A stretch of DNA of 64,000 nt from Deferribacteres bacterium (GTDB lineage: Bacteria > Chrysiogenota > Deferribacteres > Deferribacterales > Geovibrionaceae): contig JAEWZN010000003.1 in NCBI GenBank assembly GCA_023395255.1, positions 400,564-464,563 of the forward strand, read 5' to 3'. The notes beneath the pieces were generated by a model. The model was not told where the DNA came from and searched no databases. It worked only from the letters and a program-made list of their open reading frames with translations. Position numbers and translations under genes: made by a program. How positions within the stretch are numbered: the first letter of the stretch is position 1; every line of letters begins with the position of its first letter. Below are positions 1-9,027 of this stretch, in pieces.

Positions 1-299
1 GCCCCTGCGGCGCTTATGGAAACTTTTCGGGGAATATAGGCCAGCATGAGCACAAGCACACTGCCGGAAACACTCATGCAGCCGAACCAGGCTGTGAGCC
101 CGATGGATATTTTATTCTGCTGAACGCATGGCACGGCGGAAACAATAAGCAGAACCCACCCGGCGATCATAATGGCCTGTTTCAGCTTAGGGCTGAACTC
201 TCTGTCAGTTATCTGCGCACGGTGCTTGTCCGCGGCAAGGGCTATCAGGCTGAACCCTGTGAAAGTGAGAGCAATGGTGATAAGACCTGCAAACATCAT
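1..299 (-). CDS. DUF3325-type small membrane protein (partial, 3' end outside window)
   Basis: About 99 residues are visible before the window edge. The protein begins MMFAGLITIALTFTGFSLIA and shows three hydrophobic stretches (about residues 2-22, 43-60 and 69-87), so it is an inner-membrane protein. It resembles the small DUF3325 proteins that follow PepSY-helix proteins in iron-uptake operons. Its ATG (299-297) overlaps the TGA of the upstream PepSY gene in an ATGA arrangement, with GGAGG just upstream, so it is translationally coupled as the third gene of the operon. Function is unknown. The family name rests on size, hydrophobicity and context rather than on a motif. Confidence 0.6.
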   Translation of the reverse strand, partial: MMFAGLITIALTFTGFSLIALAADKHRAQITDREFSPKLKQAIMIAGWVLLIVSAVPCVQQNKISIGLTAWFGCMSVSGSVLVLMLAYIPRKVSISAAG

Positions 300-1840
300 T
301 TCGCCTCCTTTCTGGAAACTATTACTGCGGTGACGGCAAACAGAACTCCGGCAGCAAGTGCGGTGAGATCAAACCCCGCCACGACCATGTTTCCAGCAGA
401 GAACGCCTTAAAGAGGTTAATGGACGAAGTGAGGGCATTCACTGCGGGAATGAGTGCGTACAGCCCGGCGCAGAGCCATAGCTGATCAGCCCATGCTTTT
501 TTTCTGTCCCGTATTGCGGGGTGGATGAAGGTCAGCGCCCACACGCTGAAAAATGCCCAGAGTTCAAGAGTCATACGGTTTTCAGCGGCAGCGGGCACAA
601 ACCTGTTCGCCCAGAAGTAGGCGGCTGTGGCGGCGGCAAGACCTGTGATCCCCCCTATGTTCAGCACCTCAACCAGCTTGCGCCCGAAGGGTTTGTCGGC
701 GGCTTTTGCCTTCTTCTGTGTCCAGATTATGAGCCCCGTGGCGGTCATCACCGTTCCCATCACCCCTGAAATGAAAAACAGCCAGCGCATGAAGGTGTCC
801 GCAAAACGCGCCACATGAAGGGTGCTGAAAGCATTGAAAATGGAATAAGCCGCTGACACAGGCTCACTTGTCATCTCTCCGTAGAACCTGCCGTTGCGCA
901 GGTTGTAGCTTACTACTGCTTCCGCGCTGCGGCTTCTGTCTGTGTAGGTGATTTTGTCACTTCTGGAAGGCACAAGCTGAGCCGTCATATTACGTCTGCC
1001 CGGATTGCTGATATATATCCTGCCGATTTTTTCGCCGAGCCTCTCCTCTGCGTCTTTCAGAAGAGGAACAAGGGAAACGGGCGGATACGCTTGATAATCG
1101 GAAGGGACAACCTCAACAGGCTGAGACATCATTTTTGCGCGCATCTCCTTATATTCCCTCAGAAATTCCTCTGTGTTCCACGGCAGAAGTATCATCATCA
1201 GAAGAAGCAGACCGGAATAGGTGATCATTATATGGTAAGGCAGGGCAAGAACCGCTGTGAATATGTGAGCATCGATCCATGAACGCACACCCTTGTTTCC
1301 GCGGAAAACGAAGAAATCCTTGAATATCCTCTTATGGAGTATGATTCCGGTGATTATGGCTATGAACATTGCCATTGTGGCTATGCCGATTATCCAGCGG
1401 CCGAGGGTTTTGTCCATGCCGTAAAGCTCTATGTGAAAACGGTAGAGAAATTCGCCGCCATGGGTTTTGCGGGCGTTTGTGTTTTCCCCTGTGGAAGCAT
1501 CAAGAAAGTTCTGTGTTATTTCTGGACGTATGCCGTATTTCGGGTCAATCCTGAGCACACGCCAGGATGCCTCTATGGTTTTTGTGCGCTCATCCGGCAG
1601 GGCGATCAGCCATCCTGCGGCTTCATCCGGTGCGTTGCTTTTCAGGTAGTCCACTGCCTTGTCCACGGCAGCAGGATCAAATTTTACCGAACTGTGGGTC
1701 TCCGGCTGCATCCAGTGGGTTATCTCATGACGGAAATATGACAGGGTTCCTGTGAAAAATATCACAAATATCAGCCAGCCGAGTATAAGCCCGCTCCATG
1801 TGTGCAGCCAGCTCATTGACTGGCGGAATTTTTCCTTCAT
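296..1840 (-). CDS. PepSY-associated transmembrane protein (iron-uptake type)
   Basis: 514 residues starting MKEKFRQSMSWLHTWSGLIL. The start at 1840 is chosen because its ATG overlaps the TGA of the preceding gene (ATGA). An upstream in-frame ATG at 1903 would add 21 residues lying inside that gene. It has the architecture of PepSY-helix proteins: an N-terminal membrane segment with a HTWSG motif, a periplasmic PepSY-like region, a helix pair near residues 160-230 with His-rich motifs (KTHGGEF, FHIELYG, PYHIM), a second periplasmic section, and four or five C-terminal helices. Such proteins sit beside siderophore receptors and are thought to reduce or release imported ferric iron at the inner membrane. 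The conserved His residues could ligate haem or metal. The family is clear; the exact reaction is inferred. Confidence 0.8.
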   Translation of the reverse strand: MKEKFRQSMSWLHTWSGLILGWLIFVIFFTGTLSYFRHEITHWMQPETHSSVKFDPAAVDKAVDYLKSNAPDEAAGWLIALPDERTKTIEASWRVLRIDPKYGIRPEITQNFLDASTGENTNARKTHGGEFLYRFHIELYGMDKTLGRWIIGIATMAMFIAIITGIILHKRIFKDFFVFRGNKGVRSWIDAHIFTAVLALPYHIMITYSGLLLLMMILLPWNTEEFLREYKEMRAKMMSQPVEVVPSDYQAYPPVSLVPLLKDAEERLGEKIGRIYISNPGRRNMTAQLVPSRSDKITYTDRSRSAEAVVSYNLRNGRFYGEMTSEPVSAAYSIFNAFSTLHVARFADTFMRWLFFISGVMGTVMTATGLIIWTQKKAKAADKPFGRKLVEVLNIGGITGLAAATAAYFWANRFVPAAAENRMTLELWAFFSVWALTFIHPAIRDRKKAWADQLWLCAGLYALIPAVNALTSSINLFKAFSAGNMVVAGFDLTALAAGVLFAVTAVIVSRKEAK

Positions 1841-2127
1841 GCTGCACCCCGCAGGAGGAGGATAAGCCCGCAGACAACGGAAGGAATCCCCACGCCGAGC
1901 CATGCGAAAAGAGGCTTTTTAACAGCGAAAACCCATATAAAAACGCAGGTGTAAATGAGAAAGAAAATCATATTAGCGGTCAGAGCCGCAGTCTTAGGAT
2001 CATAAGGCAGAAGCCCCGTTAAAAGAAGGGTAAAGGCGGCGCAGCCCCAGTATCCTCCGAGCACAGCCAGCACAGTGCGGGATGCCACATCCAGCCTGTA
2101 GACCGTTTTTGCGGAATAATTAAACAT
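1837..2127 (-). CDS. DUF3649-like small membrane protein, first gene of iron-linked operon
   Basis: 96 residues with three hydrophobic segments (about residues 17-37, 50-69 and 74-93). The ATG at 2127 has a GGGGGA ribosome-binding site. Small proteins of this kind (DUF3649, 'iron uptake protein') commonly precede PepSY and DUF3325 genes in TonB-receptor loci, which is the order seen here. It probably assists the PepSY protein at the inner membrane. No catalytic motif is visible. The 169-base gap to the divergent cbiP gene must carry its promoter, but I could not assign one with confidence. Confidence 0.65.
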   Translation of the reverse strand: MFNYSAKTVYRLDVASRTVLAVLGGYWGCAAFTLLLTGLLPYDPKTAALTANMIFFLIYTCVFIWVFAVKKPLFAWLGVGIPSVVCGLILLLRGAA

Positions 2128-2296
2128 TTATTTCCCCCGATTCAAACAGTATTTAGCAGGTATTAAAAACCTGTGGGGTATATTAACGGAATATTAGAGA
2201 AGATCAATAAAATTTTAAATGACTAAATAAGTGCGTTCCATATCATGCTTGCTGTTTGAGTGAGTATTCGTTAAGTTCGTATAAAAGAGGGGAAAA

Positions 2297-3724
2297 ATGG
2301 CAAAATCCATCATGTTTCAGGGAACAGGTTCAGGTGTGGGTAAAAGTCTTCTTACTGCGGGTTTCTGCCGTCTGCTGAAAAATATGGGTCTGCGCGCAGC
2401 TCCGTTCAAATCCCAGAATATGGCGCTCAACGCCGGAGTAACGGCGGACGGCCTTGAAATGGGCAGGGCGCAGATTCTGCAGGCGGAGGCAGCGGGAGTG
2501 ATCCCCGATGTACGCATGAACCCCATTCTTCTCAAACCGCAGGGTGAGGCTAAATCCCAGCTTGTGCGTATGGGAACGGTTGCGGGCGTTTATTCCGCAA
2601 GGGACTACTATACGCTCTCGGCCGAAAATTTCTCCATAGCATCTGGTGCTTACGACTCTCTCGCATCTGAATATGACATCATAGTGATTGAGGGGGCAGG
2701 CAGCCCTGCTGAAATTAATCTCCATAAGACAGATATAGTCAACATGCGCATGGCGGAATACGCCGGGGCAGGCGTGCAGATAGTAGGCGATATAGACCGC
2801 GGCGGCGTTTTCGCATGGATGAAGGGCACTTATGACCTTCTGCCCGCTGATTCGGCAAAGCTGGTTAAAGGTTTTATAATAAATAAGTTCCGCGGAGATA
2901 AAACCCTGCTGGAACCCGGAATAAAAATGTTTGAGGAGCTTGTTCCCGTTCCGGTGACCGGGGTTATGCCCTATATGCGCCTTTCCCTTGAGGAGGAGGA
3001 TTCGCAGGACATTCAGTCAGACACGGAAAAGGGCGCTGTGAGGATTGGCATCATCCGTCTGCCGTACATCAGCAACTTCTCCGACTTTGCCGCGCTGAAA
3101 GCAATGAGGAGCGTTCAGGTAATTTATGCCGTGAAGCCCCATGAGCTGAACGACTGCGATGTGGTAATAATTCCCGGCAGCAAGCACACTGTTTATGACA
3201 TGAACTTCCTTCGGGAAACCGGATTTGACGATGCCGTGAGAAAGGCGGCAGTGTATAAGCCCGTCATCGGCATATGCGGCGGGTTTCAGATTCTGGGGAA
3301 ATATATTTCAGACCCTGACGGAACAGAAGGGGAAAAGGGCGGAACGGAAGGTCTGGGGCTTATTGATGTATCTACAGTGATTACAAAACAGAAAGAGCTT
3401 ATACATAAACAGTATAAAGGACAAAACGCATGGGAAGGACTGACCCTCACCGGATATGAAATGCACATGGGCAGAACGGAAACAGGCGCCGGAACCTCGG
3501 TTCTTGCCGAAAACGGTGTCTGCACCGCGAAGGGAAGGGTGTTCGGAACATATCTCCACGGTTTTTTTGAGCACAGCGGAAATATTAAGGCGCTGAACAG
3601 CCTCCTCGGCACTGTGTTTGAAGAAGCCGACTATATTAATGAGAAAGAGCGCCAGCTTGACCTGCTTGCGGAAACCATAAAGCAAAACTGTGATACAGAC
3701 CTGATATTGAAGGAGATTTTATGA
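2297..3724 (+). CDS. cbiP: Cobyric acid synthase (adenosylcobyrate amidation)
   Basis: 475 residues, normal length for CbiP/CobQ. The enzyme amidates side chains b, d, e and g of adenosylcobyrinate a,c-diamide using glutamine and ATP. The N-terminal dethiobiotin-synthetase-like ATPase carries the P-loop GTGSGVGKS (residues 9-17) and the family sequence PFKSQNMALN. The C-terminal class I glutamine amidotransferase carries IIPGSKHT, the nucleophile motif GICGGFQ near residue 325, and the YLHG histidine region. A GAGGGG site precedes the ATG. It heads a rightward operon with the precorrin-2 dehydrogenase, cbiA and cbiC, and overlaps the next gene by ATGA. Confidence 0.96.
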   Translation: MAKSIMFQGTGSGVGKSLLTAGFCRLLKNMGLRAAPFKSQNMALNAGVTADGLEMGRAQILQAEAAGVIPDVRMNPILLKPQGEAKSQLVRMGTVAGVYSARDYYTLSAENFSIASGAYDSLASEYDIIVIEGAGSPAEINLHKTDIVNMRMAEYAGAGVQIVGDIDRGGVFAWMKGTYDLLPADSAKLVKGFIINKFRGDKTLLEPGIKMFEELVPVPVTGVMPYMRLSLEEEDSQDIQSDTEKGAVRIGIIRLPYISNFSDFAALKAMRSVQVIYAVKPHELNDCDVVIIPGSKHTVYDMNFLRETGFDDAVRKAAVYKPVIGICGGFQILGKYISDPDGTEGEKGGTEGLGLIDVSTVITKQKELIHKQYKGQNAWEGLTLTGYEMHMGRTETGAGTSVLAENGVCTAKGRVFGTYLHGFFEHSGNIKALNSLLGTVFEEADYINEKERQLDLLAETIKQNCDTDLILKEIL

Positions 3725-4176
3725 AGCTTTCATATTACCCTTTTTTAGTGAATATAAGGGGCAAGAGGCTTGTTTTCATAGGCGGAGGCAAGGTCGCCGA
3801 GAGGAAGATCTCCTCCCTCAGCCGCATGGAGCCTGAGATAAGGGTGATAGCACCGTCAGTAACAGACGGCATAAGGGATAACATCAGGGTTGAGAAGGTC
3901 TTAAAGCCTGCATCCGCAGAGGATATACGCGGTGCGGACTTTCTTTTTATCTGCACGGATGACAGAGAACTGAACCGTGAGTTTGCCATTGAAGCAAAGA
4001 TAAAGAATATACCCGTTAATGTGGCGGATGATCCGGATATGAGCGATTTTCACCTTCCGGCGGTATATGTGGAGGAGGACACAGGAACGGTTGTTTCGGT
4101 ATCCACACAGGGGCAGGAGCCTTCGTTCTCCAAAAAACTGCGGGACAGGATTGCGGCGTTTCTGGAAAAAGGGTGA
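3721..4176 (+). CDS. Precorrin-2 dehydrogenase / sirohydrochlorin synthase (SirC/Met8-like)
   Basis: 151 residues, matching the NAD-binding domain of CysG/Met8/SirC without the C-terminal dimerisation extension. It oxidises precorrin-2 to sirohydrochlorin, the substrate into which CbiK inserts cobalt. The Rossmann motif VFIGGGKVAERK lies at residues 18-29, followed by the FICTDD segment near residue 75 and the family sequence VNVADDPDMSDFHLPA. The last includes the Asp implicated in catalysis in this family. It is coupled to cbiP by ATGA overlap and lies 4 bases ahead of cbiA. The short length makes a true ferrochelatase role less likely, in keeping with a dedicated chelatase elsewhere in the window. 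Confidence 0.9.
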   Translation: MKLSYYPFLVNIRGKRLVFIGGGKVAERKISSLSRMEPEIRVIAPSVTDGIRDNIRVEKVLKPASAEDIRGADFLFICTDDRELNREFAIEAKIKNIPVNVADDPDMSDFHLPAVYVEEDTGTVVSVSTQGQEPSFSKKLRDRIAAFLEKG

Positions 4177-4180
4177 ACGG

Positions 4181-5482
4181 ATGAACGGCTTTGTCATAGG
4201 CGCGGAAAAAAGCGGCTCAGGGAAAACCACCCTGACCACGGGAATAATCAGGGCTTTTGCGAACTCCGGCAGGAAAACCGCCGCGTTTAAGTGCGGGCCT
4301 GATTACATCGACACCCGCCACCTGACAAAAAGCGCCGGACATCCGGCCGAGAACCTTGATACTGTCATGCTTGATAAAGCGGCGGTGAGGCAGGTTTTCG
4401 CAGAGGGCTGCGCCGGGCGTGATATTGCAGTGGCAGAAGGGGTGATGGGCTTTTTTGACGGTGTTGACCATACAGATTTCAAAGGCAGTACATATGATAT
4501 TGCCTCAGTTCTCGGTCTGCCCGCCGTGATTGTGCTTAACGCCGCCTCCTGCTCATACACCCCGGCCGCTTTCCTGAAAGGTATTCAGACTCTGAGCAGA
4601 GATGCGGAGACAGCAGGGGTTATAATAAACAACACAGCCTCCTTGAACCATGAGCGGCTGATAACCGATGCCGTTAAGTACCATACAGGTCTGCCTGTTT
4701 TCGGCAGTGTGCCGAGGCAGACTGAACCCCTTGTGCAATCCCGCCATCTGGGCATTGCCACCGCTCTGGAAACCGAAGAGGCTTACTACGAAAAATGCAC
4801 GGAACTGGCACAAAGCTATATTGATATAAACGCCCTTGCCGCCCTGAAAGTGAACAAACCGCTGACAAAAGCCCGCAGCGGATACCCTGAACCGGATAAG
4901 CTGTGCGCAGTTGCCTTTGACAAGGCTTTCAGCTTTTATTACGAGGCAAACTTCCGCGAACTCAGAAAAAGAGGGTATGAGCTCTGCTTCTTCTCCCCCA
5001 TGAAAGGAGAGACAGTGGACAATGCCGATCTGGTTTACATAGGCGGCGGTTACCCTGAGCTTTACGTAAGGGAGCTTGAGGGGCACGGAGCCATGCTTGA
5101 CTGGCTGCGGGAGTATTCTCTCAGCGGCGGGCGGATGATTGCTGAATGCGGGGGCATGATGCTCCTGACGGAAGGCATTAATATTGAAGATGAGTTTCAC
5201 CGCATGGCAGGTGTGTTTGATGCCGAATGCCGCATGACGGACAGACGGCAGGCTCTGGGTTATGTGCGTGTTGCTGACAGTGCGCAGCTTAACGGGCTTG
5301 TGGGGCATGAGTTCCACTATTCCGTGCTTGAAAACGTGCGGGAAAAATACATTTTTCAGCTTGAAAAAGTCACTTCAAAGACTCGATCTGAGGACGGCTT
5401 CCTGAAAAATAACACACTGGCGGGCTATGCACATTTTCATTTCGCCTCAAACCCGCCTCTGCTGGATTTCATACTGAAATAA
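4181..5482 (+). CDS. cbiA: Cobyrinate a,c-diamide synthase
   Basis: 433 residues from the ATG at 4181. Longer reading upstream would overlap the previous gene in another frame, whereas MNGFVIGAEKSGSGKTT is the normal family N-terminus. The enzyme amidates the a and c carboxylates of cob(II)yrinate with glutamine and ATP. P-loop GAEKSGSGKTT is at residues 6-16, with the substrate-binding FKCGPDYID next. The C-terminal amidotransferase has YIGGGYPE and the nucleophile ECGGMM near residue 325, then GHEFHYS and a terminal FHFAS. It lies 4 bases after the dehydrogenase gene and 9 before cbiC. Confidence 0.95.
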   Translation: MNGFVIGAEKSGSGKTTLTTGIIRAFANSGRKTAAFKCGPDYIDTRHLTKSAGHPAENLDTVMLDKAAVRQVFAEGCAGRDIAVAEGVMGFFDGVDHTDFKGSTYDIASVLGLPAVIVLNAASCSYTPAAFLKGIQTLSRDAETAGVIINNTASLNHERLITDAVKYHTGLPVFGSVPRQTEPLVQSRHLGIATALETEEAYYEKCTELAQSYIDINALAALKVNKPLTKARSGYPEPDKLCAVAFDKAFSFYYEANFRELRKRGYELCFFSPMKGETVDNADLVYIGGGYPELYVRELEGHGAMLDWLREYSLSGGRMIAECGGMMLLTEGINIEDEFHRMAGVFDAECRMTDRRQALGYVRVADSAQLNGLVGHEFHYSVLENVREKYIFQLEKVTSKTRSEDGFLKNNTLAGYAHFHFASNPPLLDFILK

Positions 5483-5491
5483 GGAGTTTTT

Positions 5492-6103
5492 ATGGATAAA
5501 GGTTTAAGTATAGAGAAGGAAAGCTTTGAGATAATAGATTCGCTGATTGATCTCTCCCGTTTCAGCGAGGCGGAGAAGCTCATAGTCCGCAAGCTTGTTC
5601 ATACCACAGGCGACCCGGAATTTGCTGAACTGACCCGCATTCACCGTCTGGAGGCAGGGATTGAGGCTCTCAGGAACGGAGCGCCGATAATAACAGACGT
5701 AACCATGGTCACAGCCGGAATAACCAAGAGGTATCTGGGTGAAAGCGGCAATGAGGTTCTATGCTTCATCAGCGAGCCGGAAGTGATCGCAAAATCAAAG
5801 GAACTTAACCTCACCAGAGCGGAAACGGCGGTGGTTTACGCCGCGGAGAAATATCCCGAAGCGGTTTACGCCATAGGCAATGCGCCCACTGCGCTTTTGA
5901 AGCTCATCGAACTGACTGAGGCGGGCAGAATGAACCCTGCGTTTGTGGCGGGGCTGCCTGTGGGGTTTGTGAAGGCTGCTGAGTCAAAGGAGCTTCTCAT
6001 GCAGACTGACATCCCCCATGTTTCAAACAAAGGGGCAAAGGGCGGAAGCCCGTGCGCCGCGACAGTGATTAACGGTCTGCTTCTTCTTCGGGCGGGTTTA
6101 TAA
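5492..6103 (+). CDS. cbiC: Cobalt-precorrin-8 methylmutase
   Basis: 203 residues, typical CbiC/CobH size. The enzyme moves the methyl group from C11 to C12 of the ring, giving cobyrinate. Recognisable family sequences are LVHTTGDPEFA, with the active-site His near residue 38, ITDVTMVTAGI, and the C-terminal NKGAKGGSPCAATVINGLL. AAGGAG precedes the ATG. Its last 35 bases overlap, tail to tail, the end of cbiJ on the opposite strand, so the two cobalamin transcripts run into each other. No terminator separates them. Confidence 0.95.
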   Translation: MDKGLSIEKESFEIIDSLIDLSRFSEAEKLIVRKLVHTTGDPEFAELTRIHRLEAGIEALRNGAPIITDVTMVTAGITKRYLGESGNEVLCFISEPEVIAKSKELNLTRAETAVVYAAEKYPEAVYAIGNAPTALLKLIELTEAGRMNPAFVAGLPVGFVKAAESKELLMQTDIPHVSNKGAKGGSPCAATVINGLLLLRAGL

Positions 6104-6770
6104 CCACAAAATGGATTTTAAGCATAAGGCAGGCGTTCAGCTTTTCCTTAAAGCCGCTCCCTTCGCCGCTGTTTTTTGAAACCACGCATCCTGCGCCGAG
6201 CTCACGGCAGAGCGCGGCGTTAAATTCTGTGGTGAAGGGACCCTGCATGGCGATAATTTTTGAACGTTCAAATCCCGACTGCACACATTTTTCAATGGAC
6301 TTTTCATAGGGCAGAATCCGCACCCAGCCGATATGGACAAACTCTTTGAACATGTGGATGTTGTTGCTGCCTGTGGTGAAAAGAATCCGCCTGAAATCAG
6401 CCTCCCGCAGGAAACAGGCTGCTTCCTCATAGCTTGAGAAGACGTGAACAAGGTCTGTCTCTTTTATCTCCTCTGTCTTTCTCACAAGACTGGTATAGGG
6501 TATGCCGCATCTGCATGCGACGGCTTTTGCGTTTGCGGTTATCTCTGCCGCGTGAGGGTGTGTGGTGTCTATTATTTCAGTTACATGGCGGTTTCTGATG
6601 AAGTTTTCCATGGTTTCTTCACTGAAACGGGTCTTCATTACATTATCCGGGTATCTGAGGCGGAATTCCCTCTCGCCGTAATCAGTGGCGAGGGTGATGA
6701 TGAAATCCTTCCCTTTGAGCCCCTCAACAGCTTTGTGCGTGGCGGATGTTCCGCCCAGAACCAGTATCAC
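6069..6770 (-). CDS. cbiJ: Cobalt-precorrin-6A reductase
   Basis: 233 residues, GTG start at 6770, two bases after the cbiH stop. The enzyme uses NAD(P)H to reduce a double bond of (cobalt-)precorrin-6A. Family marks are the N-terminal ILVLGGTSATHKAV Rossmann start, the IDTTHPHAAEIT segment near residues 67-78, and GPFTTEFNAAL in the C-terminal half. It is the last gene of the leftward cbiD-E-F-G-H-J operon. Its 3' end overlaps the convergent cbiC by 35 bases. Confidence 0.93.
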   Translation of the reverse strand: MILVLGGTSATHKAVEGLKGKDFIITLATDYGEREFRLRYPDNVMKTRFSEETMENFIRNRHVTEIIDTTHPHAAEITANAKAVACRCGIPYTSLVRKTEEIKETDLVHVFSSYEEAACFLREADFRRILFTTGSNNIHMFKEFVHIGWVRILPYEKSIEKCVQSGFERSKIIAMQGPFTTEFNAALCRELGAGCVVSKNSGEGSGFKEKLNACLMLKIHFVVINPPEEEADR

Positions 6771-6772
6771 GC

Positions 6773-7510
6773 CTATTCTCCGTATTTATCGGTATACCCG
6801 CGCGGGGTAACGAGTCTGCCGTTTTTTATCACTGTTTTTTTACAGCCGATTATCAGAACAGTGCTCATATCAAGCTCTTCCGTGTTAAGTTCTGACAGCC
6901 TGCCCACCCAGAGCGTTTCCCCCTCTCTGTGGGAGTTGCGCACATACCCACAGGGCAGATCCCCCCTTGAGGCGAAAACTTTCAGCGCATGCTCTATCTG
7001 TTCCGTCCGTTTTCTGCTTCTGGGGTTATAGACTGCGCACACAAAATCCCCTGCGTTCACAGCGTCTATCCTTTTTCTGATAACCTCCCAAGGTGTCAGC
7101 AGGTCGGACATGGAGATCACTGCCAGATCATCCGCAACAGGTGCGCCCAGACGTGCAGAAGCGGCGAGGGCGGCGGTTATGCCCGGTATTACCTCTATAA
7201 TATCAGTATTTGCCGCTTTTTCATAAACAAGAGATGCCAGGGAATAAAGCGAGGCATCCCCCCCGCAGACAAGGGCAACCTTTTTCCCTGCCTGTGCGGC
7301 TTCCAGAGCCTTTTCCACCCGCTCTGTTTCTCCGGTCATGCCGTTGGTGAACACTTCCGCTTCGGGGGAAATGTATTCCGCCACCGCCTCAACATACGGC
7401 ATATACCCGCAGACGAAATCGGCACTTCTCACTGCGTTCAGAGCGGCCGGAGCTGTGTAGTCCGTTTTGCCGGGGCCGGTTCCCGCTACGAAGAGCCTGC
7501 CCTCAGCCAT
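6773..7510 (-). CDS. cbiH: Cobalt-precorrin-3B C17-methyltransferase
   Basis: 245 residues. This SAM-dependent tetrapyrrole methylase methylates C17 during ring contraction. Family features are the opening LFVAGTGPGKTDYTAPAAL, the CGGDASLYSLASLV motif near residues 82-95, the EVIPGITAALAASARLGAP SAM-binding segment and AVYNPRSRKR. The ATG at 7510 lies inside the end of cbiG (8-base overlap), indicating coupled translation. The protein is a single-domain CbiH, not fused to CbiG or a ferredoxin domain as in some relatives. Confidence 0.94.
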   Translation of the reverse strand: MAEGRLFVAGTGPGKTDYTAPAALNAVRSADFVCGYMPYVEAVAEYISPEAEVFTNGMTGETERVEKALEAAQAGKKVALVCGGDASLYSLASLVYEKAANTDIIEVIPGITAALAASARLGAPVADDLAVISMSDLLTPWEVIRKRIDAVNAGDFVCAVYNPRSRKRTEQIEHALKVFASRGDLPCGYVRNSHREGETLWVGRLSELNTEELDMSTVLIIGCKKTVIKNGRLVTPRGYTDKYGE

Positions 7511-8291
7511 TGAGGTTTTCCTTGACTATTGCCACAGTCACAGTGCCCATGACGGTGCGGGGAAGAACAAGAACAGGGTTGACCGCTGCCAGTATGGCGG
7601 ACGGTTCTGCCACGCCGGGAATACCGAAATGTTTCATGGGAGCTTCATGTTCTGTAAAACAGTACAGGCTGTTTTTATATGCCTTTTCAGGAAGGAAGCG
7701 GACATAGATATTAAGCTCCTTTACTGCCTCAAGGAGTCCCTGTTCATCCTTCTTCACCCATGCGGATGCGGCAAGGCGCAGGTCTTTTGTGCCGATTCCC
7801 GCCAGTGCGCATGCTCCGTGAACAGCGTGTATTATCTCAGCCTTTGACGTGCCTTTGCGGCAGCCTATGCCTATTATGTGTGTTCTGTTCGCCTCTGTGG
7901 CGGTGGTGATTACGGGCACTGCTCCTGTTATGGATGCCACAAAGTGGGCGAGGCTGTTTGCGCCCCCCTCATGCCCTGCTATGGAGCTTATGGCGAACCT
8001 GCCCACTTCATCACAGGTGACCACAGCGGGGTCAGTATGCTTTGACTTAAGATGCGGCGCGGTCATGCGGGTAACTATCCCGTGCGCCATGACCGCCGTT
8101 ATGCCTCTGTATGAACCGTCCATAAGGCGGGTGAAGCATTCTTTGAGCGCTTTGTAAGGCACTGCGCCGTATTTTCCGGCTATCTCCTCCGGCAGGAAGA
8201 GGTCAAAGCCTGCCTCTTTTGCTATTAACGCGGCGAGTTCCGCCCCTTTTTCCGTTACTGCTATAACCGCTGTCTTACGGGCGTGTTCCAT
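7503..8291 (-). CDS. cbiG: Cobalt-precorrin-5A hydrolase
   Basis: 262 residues from the ATG at 8291, chosen because AAGGA lies 8 bases upstream; an earlier ATG at 8345 would start deeper inside cbiF. CbiG opens the delta-lactone of cobalt-precorrin-5A and releases acetaldehyde, a reaction diagnostic of the anaerobic pathway. The N-terminal part ends in MAHGIVTRMTAPHLKSKHTD, the central part has DEVGRFAISSIAGHEGGANS, and the C-terminal part has GIGCRKGTS. These are the standard CbiG blocks. It overlaps cbiF by 17 bases and cbiH by 8. Confidence 0.95.
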   Translation of the reverse strand: MEHARKTAVIAVTEKGAELAALIAKEAGFDLFLPEEIAGKYGAVPYKALKECFTRLMDGSYRGITAVMAHGIVTRMTAPHLKSKHTDPAVVTCDEVGRFAISSIAGHEGGANSLAHFVASITGAVPVITTATEANRTHIIGIGCRKGTSKAEIIHAVHGACALAGIGTKDLRLAASAWVKKDEQGLLEAVKELNIYVRFLPEKAYKNSLYCFTEHEAPMKHFGIPGVAEPSAILAAVNPVLVLPRTVMGTVTVAIVKENLNG

Positions 8292-9027
8292 GAGAAAAAT
8301 CCTTATCGTACAGTTTGGAGTAAGATCCTTTGCCGCCGAGGGCATGGCCTATTATCACCAGCGCATGCTTGGTTATGCCGCTCTCTTTTATTTTTTCACC
8401 AAGGTCGGTGAGTGTGCCGCGGAGAATCTGTTCATCAGCCCAGCTTGCACGGTAGACTGCCGCCGCGGGAGTGTCGGGGCTCCAGCCTTTTTTTATGAAG
8501 GTGTCCGCAATGTCCGCGAACCTGTCCACGGAGAGATAAAAGCAGAAGGTTCCGCCGTGTGAGGCGAGGCGTTCCATGCTCTCATCCTCAGGCACAGGGG
8601 TTCTGCCCTCTATGCGGCTTATCACCACTGTCTGGGAAATTTCAGGCAGTGTCAGCTCATTTCCGAGGGCGGCGGCAGAGGCGAAAAGCGCTGTCACGCC
8701 GGGGATTATCTCATACCCGATTCCCAGAGCGTCCAGCTCCTCCATCTGCTCATTCAGAGCGCTGTAGATCGACGGGTCGCCCGTATGAAGGCGCGCGACG
8801 CTGTGCCCGTTTTCTATGGCTTTCTTTGTCACTTCTATAATCTCATCCAGATTCATGGATGCGGAGTTGTATATGTCAGCGGTTTTTGTGCAGTGGGTAA
8901 GAATATCCTCTGAGACCAGACTGCCCGCGTAAATAACCGTTTCGCATTTTTTGATTGTGTTTATCCCTTTGAGGGTAATCAGTTCCGGGTCGCCGGGACC
9001 TGCGCCTATGAAGTAGACTTTTGCCAT
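8275..9027 (-). CDS. cbiF: Cobalt-precorrin-4 C11-methyltransferase
   Basis: 250 residues, standard length. The enzyme methylates C11 of cobalt-precorrin-4 with SAM. It opens with VYFIGAGPGDPELITLKG, the canonical tetrapyrrole-methylase glycine motif, then has VIYAGSLV, LHTGDPSIYSAL and YEIIPGVTALFASAAALG. The last two are typical of CbiF/CobM. It begins directly after the cbiE stop codon with no spacer and overlaps cbiG. Confidence 0.95.
   Translation of the reverse strand: MAKVYFIGAGPGDPELITLKGINTIKKCETVIYAGSLVSEDILTHCTKTADIYNSASMNLDEIIEVTKKAIENGHSVARLHTGDPSIYSALNEQMEELDALGIGYEIIPGVTALFASAAALGNELTLPEISQTVVISRIEGRTPVPEDESMERLASHGGTFCFYLSVDRFADIADTFIKKGWSPDTPAAAVYRASWADEQILRGTLTDLGEKIKESGITKHALVIIGHALGGKGSYSKLYDKDFSHGTRP

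Noticed and set aside
4553..5317. Long open frame (254 codons) on the minus strand within cbiA
   Set aside because: It lies wholly opposite a gene with complete catalytic motifs, and its translation has no recognisable domain and a composition rich in His, Cys and Arg as expected from antisense reading.
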